NCBI GenBank assembly: GCA_963989385.1
Contig: OZ022509.1
Location: 73,678,667 to 73,742,666, forward strand
DNA length: 64,000 nt
Direction: 5' to 3'
DNA from: Ctena decussata
Lineage: Eukaryota > Mollusca > Bivalvia > Lucinida > Lucinidae
The position numbers and the translations under genes were made by a program. The notes beneath the pieces are model-generated. The model worked only from the letters and a program-made list of their open reading frames with translations, was not told the origin of the DNA and ran no database searches. How positions within the stretch are numbered: position 1 is the stretch's first letter; each line of letters opens with the position of its first letter. This document shows, in pieces, positions 46,326 to 57,197 of this stretch.

Positions 46326-49068
46326 GTGTTACACTCCTGAGTATTATTTCCAAACTGCTCTACTTTGCATCACAAGAGCTTTAAGTCAATGATTAAGCGT
46401 TCCATGTAATAAAGTAACACCAACTGCATGTTGTTAACATCATTTTTTCCAAGTTTATTGGCCTCTTTAGCAAGAAAACTTGTCCTGATGCTCAGGAGTG
46501 TAACACTTTACAACCATTTGTGTATTGTAAAAAAAAGTTGAATGTCCTGCCTTTTAATTTCATTATTTTGTTGTGTTCTCTTTAAAAGCAACTTGCACTC
46601 ATTGCTATAGCAACAAGAGCTGTCGCCTGACAGCATAGCTCACCTGAATAGGTGCTTGCCCATCACACAGTCGCTATGGTGGTGTGGACTGCTATGTATA
46701 AAACTTCAGGCAAGCATGTCCATAATGACAACACATTTATAAACAAAAGCTATCTCAGAAATGTCTTAAAATAAAAAAAAAAATCCACATGAAATTTCAC
46801 AGTCCATGAGCTTGAGGTCAAAGAACTAAGGGGTAGGGGGGAGGAGGGCAGGGCTAGGATGTATCAAAGCCTTTAACCGTTATCTAACATCAGTCCAAGT
46901 ATTAGTATCAACTGAGTCCATTGTGGCACTGTGAAATTATGTCTTCATTAATATAAAACTAATCAAAATCTTTAAGACAAAACTCAAAGTCCATGACCTT
47001 GACATCAAGGTCATCCAGTCGGGTAAGTATATAGTGTTTCACTGTTTTGTAAAAACTCAAAAAAGTGTCTAACATCAGTTCAAGTGTAAACTAAATCTCT
47101 GCCAAGCATTATGAATCAGTACGCAATTAGAAAACTTTATTAAAGACCAAATTTCCTAAGTTCCTGACCTTGACATCAAGGTCACGGAGCAGGGCTGGGG
47201 TAGTACTCTGTAAAACTTTGGACTAATATCTAACTACAGTGCAAATATAAAAAGAATTCATCTATGGGTTCAGGAGATATGTGTCATTAAAAAACTTTAA
47301 CCAAAACATCCAATCAATAAAAAGACAATTTTCTAAGTCCATGACCTTGACATCAAGGTCACTGAGGGGAATGGGGGTGGTACCTTGGAAAACTTCGGAC
47401 CAATATCTAATTACAGTGCAAGTATCAAAGGAATCCATCCATGGGTTAAGGAGATACTGGGCTTTAGAAAACTTTAACCAAAACATCCAGTCCCAAAAAA
47501 CTCCCAATTTTCTAAGTCCATGACCTTGACATCAAGGTCAAGGAGTGGGGTGGGGGTGGTACCATGTTAAACTTTGGACCAATATCTAACTACAGTGCAA
47601 GTATCAAAAGAATCCATCCATGGGTTAGGGAGATATAGGTCTTTAAAAAACTTTAACCAAAACATCCATCCGGACGCCGACGCGGACGCCGTGGTGACAA
47701 CAATAGCTCTTCCTGAACTTTCGTTCAGGCGAGCTAAAAACCAAACCATATCTCTCAGCTCATGCTTGGGTGTGCCACAATATATTTGCTATTTCAGCTA
47801 TCTAAATGCACAAAAATCAAACAGATGTATACTGAATTTAATTAATTTCTTTGTCACTCTTTTGATAATTGAACAGTTTTCTTTACCTGACTATCATTAC
47901 ATGTTTACAAAAGTCATTATAGACGTGAAGTTCCATACCAGTTTCAGAAGTTGATGATCACATTATAAATCAGTAGAAAATGTCCCTTTCTAGAATATCA
48001 TTAACCTTAAAATCTTACCAAAACAGATGGCACTGCATCAAAAAACATTTTCAGATGATGGAAACATATATTTAGTATGAATTTTTCCAAACATGTTGAT
48101 GTAAGAGAAGAAAAAGTGTCCAAAATGGCATTAAACTTAAAAAACTCAGGAGTGTAACACCTTGCACTATACATGTCATAGCAAAACCCGAAGTTAGACA
48201 AAATATCGTTATCTTGGTCATTCTTATCTAATTATTTCTCACAAAACACATGATAGCCATGTATGGTTATTATTTAGAATGCCTCACAGTGATAGATATG
48301 AAGAAAATGGAATCTCAAAATCTTCAACTTTTGGTTGATTTCAAGGCAGTGCAGCTTTATTTACATTTAGAAGTTAACTATATGTTCCAAAATTGCTTGA
48401 GGGGGGCTTGGTCTTCATTTTTGAGCACAATAAATGAAAATTATACTGCTTGTGGTAAAGAAATAAGCTATTTTTGTCTTTTTTTAAAAAAAGTGTTACA
48501 CTCCTGAGTGGCTCAAATGGTACATGTGAAGAAAATCAAAGCCAAGATGAAGACTGCCTGTGTACCACTTACCATGATGGGTCAAAAACTTTTCATACAA
48601 GGCATGAAAGTTTACTAAAGCTACCCCTGGAAAAAGTTATGGGGTTCCAAATGTCAAATGTTACACTCCTGAGTTCAAGGGGTACTTGAGAAGAAGTTGT
48701 TTACGTTCTGAGATGGATGCCAGTAAAGCAGCTGGAAAATTTGCAATACAATATACCATCGTCAGTCAATGTTTCCAACCATGTTATATAGATTACAAGT
48801 ATCAAATATAAAAATGACAACCATTTAGATGGGAACCTCTTCTTTTTTGGTGCACCAGAAATTCAGCATAGTGCTTTTGAGATTAGCATTACTAATTCCA
48901 TGGGAGATGATGAAAGGACATTAATCTTACATTTTCATGCAGCCCAAAGGACTGGAAAGTTAAAAAGATGGCTAATAGGTATGGTTACTAGCACAGCTTT
49001 GTAATATTGCATGCTGAAAATTCAGTAATAAAAAAATATGTCACACAAAAAGCGTTACACTCCTGAGT
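46326..49068. repeat. Six dispersed copies of a 14-17 bp motif, GTGTTACACTCCTGAGT
   Basis: Forward copies at 46326-46342, 48493-48509, 48659-48674 and 49052-49068; reverse copies at 46491-46506 and 48144-48160. The core TTACACTCCTGAG is invariant, although the sequence between copies is unrelated AT-rich DNA. I know no protein that binds it. Confidence 0.85.
46611..47740. mobile_element. Helentron-like family V element, fullest copy
   Basis: The left end CAACAAGAGCTGTCGCCTGA, then ATAGCTCACCTGA, and the right hairpin CCTGAACTTTCGTTCAGGCG, then AGCTAAAAA. The core has ~180-bp tandem units (CCTTGACATCAAGGTCAC in each) and a GGACGCCGACGCGGACGCC microsatellite. Inserted within the 5-kb hAT-like element, so younger than it. 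Confidence 0.78.
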
Positions 49069-50507
49069 TTTTTGGCTATATTTTTGACCATAACTTTTTT
49101 ATTACTCAAAGTATTTCAATGAAATTTGGCAGGTATCTTCAAGGCCACATGATACATCTTCAGCAACAAAAATAATGAACTAATACAGCCCTGTTTTCTT
49201 TAAAATTCTCTGAAATGCTTTGGTCACATTTTTTTTTAACATGCCCATCTGCTGTTAATAAATTTTCTACAGGTGCATGATACACTGGTTATTATCCACA
49301 TTTTTTGTTGCTTCTGGATATCAAATGTGATAATGATCCTGTCCCTCTAGTCAACAGGTATTTTTGATAATAAAAACATAACAATAGACTAATCATTGAT
49401 ATCTGCAGTAAACAAAATTTTCTTTTGGCTCAAAAATTGGTTTGATCACTTAATCTCAGGTAATTTAAAAGAAATACTAACATCAGAATAATCAACCCCC
49501 CTTCCCTCTGAACACTGAGTGAATAAAGCTAAATATCAGAAAGCTTGAAAGTGGCATCAAACTTCATAACACATGTGAAGGTAAACCTCATTTTTCATGT
49601 ACATGTTACAACAATAATTTCTTTCTCTATCAGATATTCAAAGACCATTATTTATGACTCTTATTCTACTATTAGACAATGGTGTGAAAAACACATAACT
49701 CCTCCAAAGTCAAACTGTTACCTTAATTTTCTTACCAGGCGGGTATTAAAGAAAAATTCAGTTTTTTGTCATTCATATCAGAGTCCAGTCTGCTAGTTAG
49801 ATATCAAGCGAAAAACATGCAACCAGCCATGGCCTTATCTTTGCGGACCAGTCAGGTGTTTTCAACTTTTGTTAATTAGTGTCAGTGGATTACCACACCT
49901 TTTTGTCCCTCAGTCAATGAACCATAAGGTGACAGAAAAAGTGTGTATTGACCACTATCCTATTTCATGACACCGTAAGGTGAAATTCAAAACTTTCACT
50001 TTTTTTCCAAGAGAAACACACAGATGAATATCAATCTTTAAAAGCCAGTTCAAGCACATTCACCCCTCTCAAAGAAGAAAAACAACGAACGCTTCGGAAT
50101 CCACTGTACATGAAACATGATGAAGAAAAAAACTACATGTAATATGCAAATTCCTTCTATGGGGTAAATGTGAAGAGGAAACACAACTCTTCATCTCTGT
50201 ATCTATTGTAACATGGCAAATAAAAGTTTAATATATGTTTCCCTGCACTTATTTTATAAGTGAAAAGTTGTGATGGAAAAATGTAATGAGTAATGGTAAT
50301 GCATTACATTTGCCAAGTAATGGTAATTTAATTAATTACTTGTCCCAGAAATGTGTAATGGTAATGGTAATGCTAACACTGCAATGTAATGGTAATGGTA
50401 ATTAATTACTTTCCAATGTAATTGACCCCATCTCTGGTGGATACGTAGACGGGTTAAGAATTAAGTGGTGGTGGACCGGTGGTGAAGAGAGTTGACAGGT
50501 AGTCAGA

Positions 50508-52556
50508 CAGGGCTCGGGAAATATTGAAAAATGAATCGGTCCAGCCGATGACGTCATCACCTAACTAATTTCCATTGGAAAAAAATTGATACCAGTCACG
50601 AAAACTAATGACAACAAGCGAAGTCCTATGAATTAATCCCGATTTCCGAACAATGGTCGTACATTGTTGTGTTTGGTGGAGTTCTTGGTTTCAAACATTT
50701 AAAGACGTTTAGCCTCGCATGTAGAAGCAAGTACAAGACTAGAACGTGTTCGTAGGCAAAGCGGACGTGATAGAAGACATCACACTTGATTGACAGGTGG
50801 ACAGGGGAGACAACCTGTTCAAGCCCATTGCATTATAATTGACGGTCATTCCTGTTTGTTTGTGAACAATGCATAAGTCCTGAGCATTAACTCGCCCAAG
50901 TTATGATGGTTGTACTGTTTAACGTACCCAAATTGCATAATTTCCCCTCCACTGCCGCCGAATGGGCCGCGTCGGGAATGGTGACTTACGGAACGCGTGA
51001 AGAGCGTATATTGACTAGTATTCGGTTGTCGCTAGGTCGCCGTTCATTATTATACATGTTAGATGCGAACAAGAAAGACCGGTCTGACTGCTTAGTTGCG
51101 CTGGCTGATACGATTGTTAGTCATCTGTGTGTGTACTTAGGTACCTTTAGCCGTCATACAGTTAGAATATGACACTGCGTACGTTATACTCACAGCGGCG
51201 TCTTTTATCTTTACATCAAAGACAAAACGTGCTTGATCCATAAACGAGCGGGTAATTGCATATCAACGCTACCGTTAGTATTATACCCAATATAATAATC
51301 GCGTAGATAATGATAAAAGTTTAGATCCTTTAAGAGCAAAGAAAACATTCATAAGTAAGAAGTTGGGCCATACCGCGGTTTCGGCTATTCAAGCCTCATC
51401 AGTGACCCTTTAAATCTGGCACAAGGAGCCAGAGGAAAAAAACAGTAAATTTGCAGGTTTAACATGGCAGTCGTCTCAAAGACTGATATAAGTCGAAAAA
51501 TACCAAAATATTTCAAATTTGTTTAGAAAATGAATCTAAACGTATGATCATTTCTGACTTCTCAGAATATATTCCATGATCTCAAAGGACCAAAAGGAAA
51601 ATATAATCTGCACTATAGATGAGTGCGGGGAGACTTTTTACGGCCGCCACACGGCACAACATCCAGCTGCAGTGATAGACCCTGATCAAAATGCGCTATT
51701 TTTTTGTGCACTGATCGGCATTATTTTCGCACTGGTCTGCATGACGATATGACGATACAACTAGGAAATCGGTGAAATGGACGTTTCCATTTTCATATTT
51801 TATAGTTCCATTATTCAAAACATTGTATATTTTTACAAGAGCGTAGACCATAACGCGTCGGAAATAGTGACTATTAATATTAACAATGTATCTTCGTTTT
51901 GAATCTACATTTTTCGCGGAATAGGTTGGTATTCCTAAAAACTCCATTGCAGACAGTATGAAACATGAAAGACTATCCGTTGTAAGGGCAAATGCAAATA
52001 TGAATGAACTTCGGACAGACTTTGTCAATACATTCGTCAGCATTCATCTGTTATGGATACATTCACAAACTTTTGAAGTCGGCATACGCCCTACACATAC
52101 AGGTCAGTTACATTCTCGCGATCGTGAAAAAAGATGGTCACCTCTTTCATCCCAAAGCCCAGTCATCGTGATTTTGATAAGTTGTTTTGTAAACTGTCGT
52201 AAGAGTGCGCGTCATTATGACACTTGTTATTGACAGGTAGGCGGTCCGACATGTGGTTCAGTGCTCCATACGGACAATCTCGATTGGCCCGTAGGCGGTC
52301 TTTTCGTCTGGCTAACACCTGCGTTAATCCGATTAGTTATGACACGTGCTAGAATTCTAAAGACAGTGGCGATATTTCATACGTCGGGACAAGATCAAAC
52401 GGCCGTGTGTAACAATTATCGGACGAATCGGAGAAAATTTCCTAAGTATTAGGCCAGTATGGGACCGATTTTTTTGGGCTTTGGGCTGTTTCCAATCGGT
52501 CCCAATTTCTGAATTTCGGTCTGGGACCGAAAGAAATCCAGTTTTCCCGAGCCCTG
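50508..52556. mobile_element. 2,049-bp hAT-like element with CAGGGCTCGGGAAA ends
   Basis: CAGGGCTCGGGAAA at the left and TTTTCCCGAGCCCTG at the right. The flanks TAGTCAGA (50500-50507) and TAGTCAGG (52557-52564) form an 8-bp duplication with one change. The interior is less AT-rich than its surroundings and has an 89-codon frame at 50903-51172 (MMVVLFNVPKLHNFPST...) that I do not recognise. No hAT dimerisation-domain signature was found, so it is non-autonomous. Confidence 0.87.
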
Positions 52557-52743
52557 TAGTCAGGTCAACAGTAAGAGAAGATTGTCGACCTGTAAACCTG
52601 TGGACATGTCAGCTTGTGCACTTTTATTATGACATTGTTATTATGTACTGACATCTTCCAAATGTTAACCTGTCTGTGATCTTGCTGGATAATACAATTA
52701 TCAAATGCGTACTACCGCTTAATACATAGTACTAACTACTTAG

Positions 52744-52812
52744 TGGAGCGCCATGGCCCATTTGGTAGTGTGCTCGACTCATAATCGAAGGGTCCCCGAG
52801 TTCGATCCTCGC
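52744..52812 (+). repeat. tRNA-like SINE head joined to a family B end
   Basis: A-box-like TGGCCCATTTGGTAGTG, an anticodon-arm-like CTCGACTCATAATCGA (loop with CAT) and a B-box-like GAGTTCGATCCTC are in correct order and spacing for tRNA. The 3' acceptor strand is missing; at 52813 the sequence switches to the right arm of family B. It is therefore a tRNA-derived SINE 5' fragment or a broken tRNA, not a functional tRNA gene. Confidence 0.6.
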
Positions 52813-52881
52813 AGATGCCCAGGCTGATCTGAGTCTGCACTGGGCGAACAACCCCATTGTTGGTTTTTCGTGTCATGGCTC
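52813..52881. repeat. Family B MITE, right half only
   Basis: GATGCCCAGGCTGATCTGAG to TTTTTCGTGTCATGGCTC, followed by ATAT. The left half is replaced by the tRNA-like sequence. Confidence 0.78.
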
Positions 52882-52889
52882 ATATCTAT

Positions 52890-55800
52890 ATCCTCCGAGT
52901 ATCCTTTTTCACGCTACACAATAATCACGCACCAGTGTTGTTCGACCTCTCGCGCTGTTTACACATAAATTCGTGACGTCACAGGAGTTTTTTGGGACTC
53001 CCTAGGCTCTACTTTCGCTTCACTTTTGCATCATTTGGGAAATAAAGAATCTTCCGGTAAGTTTCTTGATCAAATCTGTAAACAGTGTCTTTTTGTCATA
53101 TTTTTCTTATATCCAAAAGTTTGATACCGAAAGTAGGCTAATAAATTATTTTTCATTCAACTAATTTTGTTGACAGTTTGTCTGCTGCGGTAGCTGTCAT
53201 CCGGGTTGGAAGTCACATGACTGTCACGGGGTCAGTTGGCCGTACTTAAAATGTATGGGCAGCCATACCTGCCTTAGTTGTTATATCAAAATAAGTGAAC
53301 AACACAATATTTACTTAATATTATTTCACCACATGGGGTCAATGCATGTTTGAGAACTGCTTGCACTGGACTCATCTTCAGTTCTGTTGTAGTGTTTACA
53401 GGCTTAGAGCAAAATGTACATTTTATTGCCCTTGCCATGGTGTGCCTTGTGCACCCATTGAAGATTTGATTGCACACCTGTAAATATGTTTAGTTAATGA
53501 TTTGGGATGTTTACCTTTAAAACCTTTGATTATGTTTCAAATCCAATTAAAGGTAGGTTCCTGGCCTAGCGATAACAATAATGTTCACAAAATAATTTTG
53601 TCTTTTTGGGGGTAGTATTGAATTCTCTTATTTTTCTGAAACTGTTGCTACTGAAAAAAATCATCAGATGTTGTAGAAAAAAATCGTTTTCCCTTTGGTT
53701 TATTTTCTTTTGGTGGAATTCCAGTTCTAAAAATAAATATGTATATATGTCTACAAGCCCGCAGTTTCTGATGTCATTTGCCAACGGTTAATTTTCTCTT
53801 GCCATGAGCTCTTTCAGAGGTCCTGGCATGGCGGATGGGTTAAAACTATCCCGCAATGCAATGCAGCATGACGTCAGCTATGTTATCTATTTTTGGCGCG
53901 AACTAAAAATAGCGCTAACTGGTGTGCGAAGCAGAGTTAGGAAATCCCTTGCAAAACGACTTTTCTACGATTTTTTTATTTACACTTTTTAGTGAAACTT
54001 ATTCATTTCCTCTTTACAAGTGCTTTCCAACAACTTGGATAAAAATCATCAAAATTATGATGCATTCCAAAGTACAGGAACCTACCTTTAATTACAAGTT
54101 CTGCAGTATTATTAACTGTTCATTACGTTTAAACTGGATGCAGATATGCATCTTTCATTGAATGGTACTTTTAGAGCTGTTGCATGGTTGGCTTCCCATA
54201 AATACTCAGGGTTCTCACTTGAATTTTAAAAATAGGGGTCCGGGACTCCTCCTTTTCCAAAAATAGGAGTCCCATCTGAAAAGTAGGAGTCCCATCCAGA
54301 AAAATTGGAGTCCCATATGTTTTAACATAAAATTTAGCATATAAATAATCTTATTTGTCTTCTGATATTGTCCCTGAGGGATACAAAAGATGAATCGGGC
54401 CTGTACAGGACTGGACCGGGGAAGGGCATTGCTTTTGTGATTGGACATCAAATGATTATGTTATAGAAATGTAAAAAGATATGACATTGACAATTATTTT
54501 GTAAATCTTCCATTTAAGTCAAAAGTATTGATTTACTCTTCCCTTCAGCAGAAGTGTAATATGTAATAGCTAGAGTTCAGTACTATTCAGTGATGTCCAG
54601 TCCACTGCAACATTGCTTTCAGTAATAATTACAGCCTATCTCAAGCACCCCCCCCTCCCTCGGCGCACCTTACCCCACCCGCTGACATCAAACGCAGAAA
54701 TCCGTCTACATGCATTTTGCCTTTCTTAATTTGAGACACAGACTGATTTTTATGTCCAAATCGAGTTTGATTTACACTTGAATGAATGTGTACCTGTCAT
54801 TAAATCTTCCTTTGTTTACTGAATTATACATTAACTGTGAATTTCTGCGCATATCTGTATCAATAAGAGTTCCCATACCGAGTGTTGAACTCGCGGATTT
54901 CCCAAAACGTTATTTATAGATCTACACTGGTACTCGTTCAGCACGTGGTGCGCGAGATATGGCGGGAAACAGACTAAGAAATGGCGGGAAAGAATTTTAA
55001 AGTGCACGAACCGAAGATCAAAAAAGTCACCCGTTTCCGGGAATTGCAACAACTGGCCTTGCTAAAATTTAGTTTACCTCTGACGGCCGCTTCTAGCAAC
55101 TTGAAATTACCGATTGCATTTTCCAAGTTAAAAAAAAAACTGATTTAATACACACGTGTAACGCCCATCAAGCACAGCGCACGATCGTACTTCAAACAGT
55201 CGGGAAATAGAAAATGTGCCGTAGAAAAGGTCATACTTCGGCAGGCTAGGTCTACCTGAAAATCAAAATTTTTCTCGTAAAAGATGCTGAGAACTCTTTT
55301 GTGAGACGGCAGTTGCCCCTCTCGGGCTCTCATCCCATTGGCGAGAGTAATATATTATAATTTTCATTTGCTGACACAGCCACTGTAAAAGTCCCAGGCC
55401 TAAATTAAAAAATTGTTTGTTTGTCCTTTACCTACCCAGCATTTTAGTCTTGGGTAGGTAGGTAGGGAAATTATTATATTATATTCTGCTTTCTGTAGAA
55501 TACGGAAAAATTATTTGTGTAAAGTATTTTATTTCAGCCCACTTGGCTTGCAGCTTATTTTGCTTGCAGTGTATTTGTTTTATATTGCTGAAAGCTTATT
55601 TTAAATCACTTTAAACCTTGCTTTGCATGTCCTTTTTTATACATAAGCTAATGGTAGTACTTTAGCACTTTCGTTGTGAGCACTGGTGTTAGCTACTAAT
55701 ATAAATATGCAGCATGTGTATGTCTGTAGTGTCTGACCTAACCACACCTCAGTAGAATAGATGTATGTGTACCTCTATCCTTTACCAACTGCTTCTTGTA

Positions 55801-56780
55801 GATGTACCCTTAGATCATAAATACTGGAACAATGCATGAGCAAATAGTCAAGATTTAGCACAGACTGCTACATGTACTAAATGTACTTTAGTATAGCAAT
55901 GGCTATATTGGTGCCAATGTCAAAATATTTTGTATTATTATTGCAGCATTATGAGCGCTTGACTATCCCATTCAATCTGACAACAAAGCTTCTGGCAGAC
56001 AATGACACATTTGCAGGTCCATTGAGCTACCCAAAGCCAGGGCTTCCACTAACTTTCAGTCCAGACTTCCATGGTGTCAGATTTGGACGTATTGAGAGAA
56101 TTTTTTGGAAGTCCGAAGTTTTTAGGAATGACTTATACATGGTTATTTTTACCCCCCCCCCCCCCCCCCCCCCTTACACGTCCCTCTCTCTCTCTCCCTT
56201 ACTGTAGTGCCTAGACTAGCTACTAGTCTGATAATGAGTTTTTATCCCAAAGCGAAAATAGTAAGTTTTCATCCATTCTATGGCCAGTCTATAAATACTG
56301 ATTCTGCTCCCTTTCTTATTGGTACATTATCAGACTAGCATAAAGCGAATTTCTCTAGGTGTGGTGAATGATTTTTTATTGCTATCAAATTGCCCCTGCC
56401 TAATTCAACTGCTGGTCAGATAAGAGAATTTATTGACATAACAGTACCTTAATGGTTTCCAACTTCCAGAATCAAAACATTCCCACAGATAAAGGTCATT
56501 GTTCAGAGTTCAGAGTTGTGTGAAAGTGTACTTGTTTTAGAAGGGCTAATTTAAGATTGGATTAATTTATATGAGTGATGCAGTTGTGTTCAATTCTCAA
56601 ATTATAATGTTTTCATCTCTGCAATATTTGATAGTGAGCAAAATTTATTATTATAATGTTAATTTTATTAAATTTCTAACAATAGCTCTGAAAAGTGATA
56701 AAGCTAATTAGCAGTTTTTTGTCTTGTTGAAACATGAGTGTGAATAAAGATGAACGATAATTCATTAAAGTCGTTTGTAT
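52890..56780. other. Intergenic sequence, mostly unrecognised
   Basis: Apart from the TTAA-flanked element at 53551-54087 and a poly(C) run at 56152-56172, no gene or repeat is clear. Several in-tandem GGAGTCCCATC phrases lie at 54235-54315. A GC-richer patch near 54900-55080 holds ATGGCGGGAAAC, which could be a promoter-proximal first exon, but no splice-supported frame was found. The left end of the putative transposase/helicase transposon should lie in the right part of this stretch. Confidence 0.45.
53551..54087. mobile_element. 537-bp element with TTAA target duplication
   Basis: AGGTAGGTTCCTG at the left and CAGGAACCTACCT at the right are 13-bp perfect inverted ends; TTAA lies at 53547-53550 and 54088-54091. 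TTAA duplications are typical of piggyBac and Kolobok transposons. The AGG start favours Kolobok-like, but nothing coding is present. Confidence 0.8.
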
Positions 56781-56789
56781 TTGACAAAT

Positions 56790-57197
56790 ATGGCATCTGG
56801 AAGCAACGTTACCCCCTCTAAGTCTTACATATCTATTAATGTCACACCTACAACTAAAAAACTGTTATGTTTTGTTTGTGGTAAACGGGAAGAAAATGAC
56901 ACATACCGTGTGAAATTGTTCAAAAATGGTAAAAAGTCGGATGCTTGTGTCTTAATAGAAAAGTATTTGGAAATACAGTTACCTCAGGACCAAACTGTAA
57001 ATAGCGTTTGTCAAAACTGTTATAGAAGTTTGTCCAATATACAGTCAAGACTGCACAACCTCAAACAAAAACATGAAAAAACCATTGCACAACTGAAAGT
57101 TACACATGGTCGTGTGAGTAAGAAGAGGCTTCCATTTAGTGAAATGATGAATGAATCCAAGAAAACTTATGTTGATCTTCCTGCTGAAGATATGGAG
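56790..57197 (+). CDS. Transposase-like gene exon 1: ZAD-like zinc-binding domain
   Basis: The exon encodes residues 1-136, starting MASGSNVTPSKSY. I chose this ATG because the frame upstream opens only on a TTG. C27FVC30 and C74QNC77YRSL frame the domain in the C2-C2 pattern of insect ZAD domains, which mediate dimerisation of zinc-finger proteins. A basic coiled segment (SRLHNLKQKHEKTIAQLK) follows. The donor is GAG|GTGAGT. Confidence 0.8.

Larger units (their letters stand above)
45392..50436. mobile_element. 5-kb hAT-like element without a visible transposase
   Basis: CAGAGATGGGG at the left and CCCCATCTCTG at the right are perfect 11-bp inverted ends. GTGGATAC is duplicated at 45384-45391 and 50437-50444. 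Subterminal regions at both ends are dense in TAATGGTAATGNATTAC-type repeats. The 8-bp duplication and CAG..CTG ends match the hAT superfamily. Apart from a family V insertion (46611-47740), the interior shows no transposase frame, but a motif TTACACTCCTGAG occurs six times in both orientations. Confidence 0.88.

Noticed and set aside
48250..48507. 85-codon frame in the hAT-like element
   Set aside because: No domain, no neighbouring exon in phase, and it spans one of the TTACACTCCTGAG motifs.
52744..52812. Functional tRNA gene with CAT anticodon
   Set aside because: The 3' acceptor strand is missing, and the sequence runs into a MITE.
54900..55080. Possible first exon at ATGGCGGGAAAC
   Set aside because: Composition is suggestive only; no donor site with a convincing continuation was found.
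56775..56789. Start of the transposase-like gene at 56775
   Set aside because: The codon there is TTG; the first ATG in frame is at 56790.
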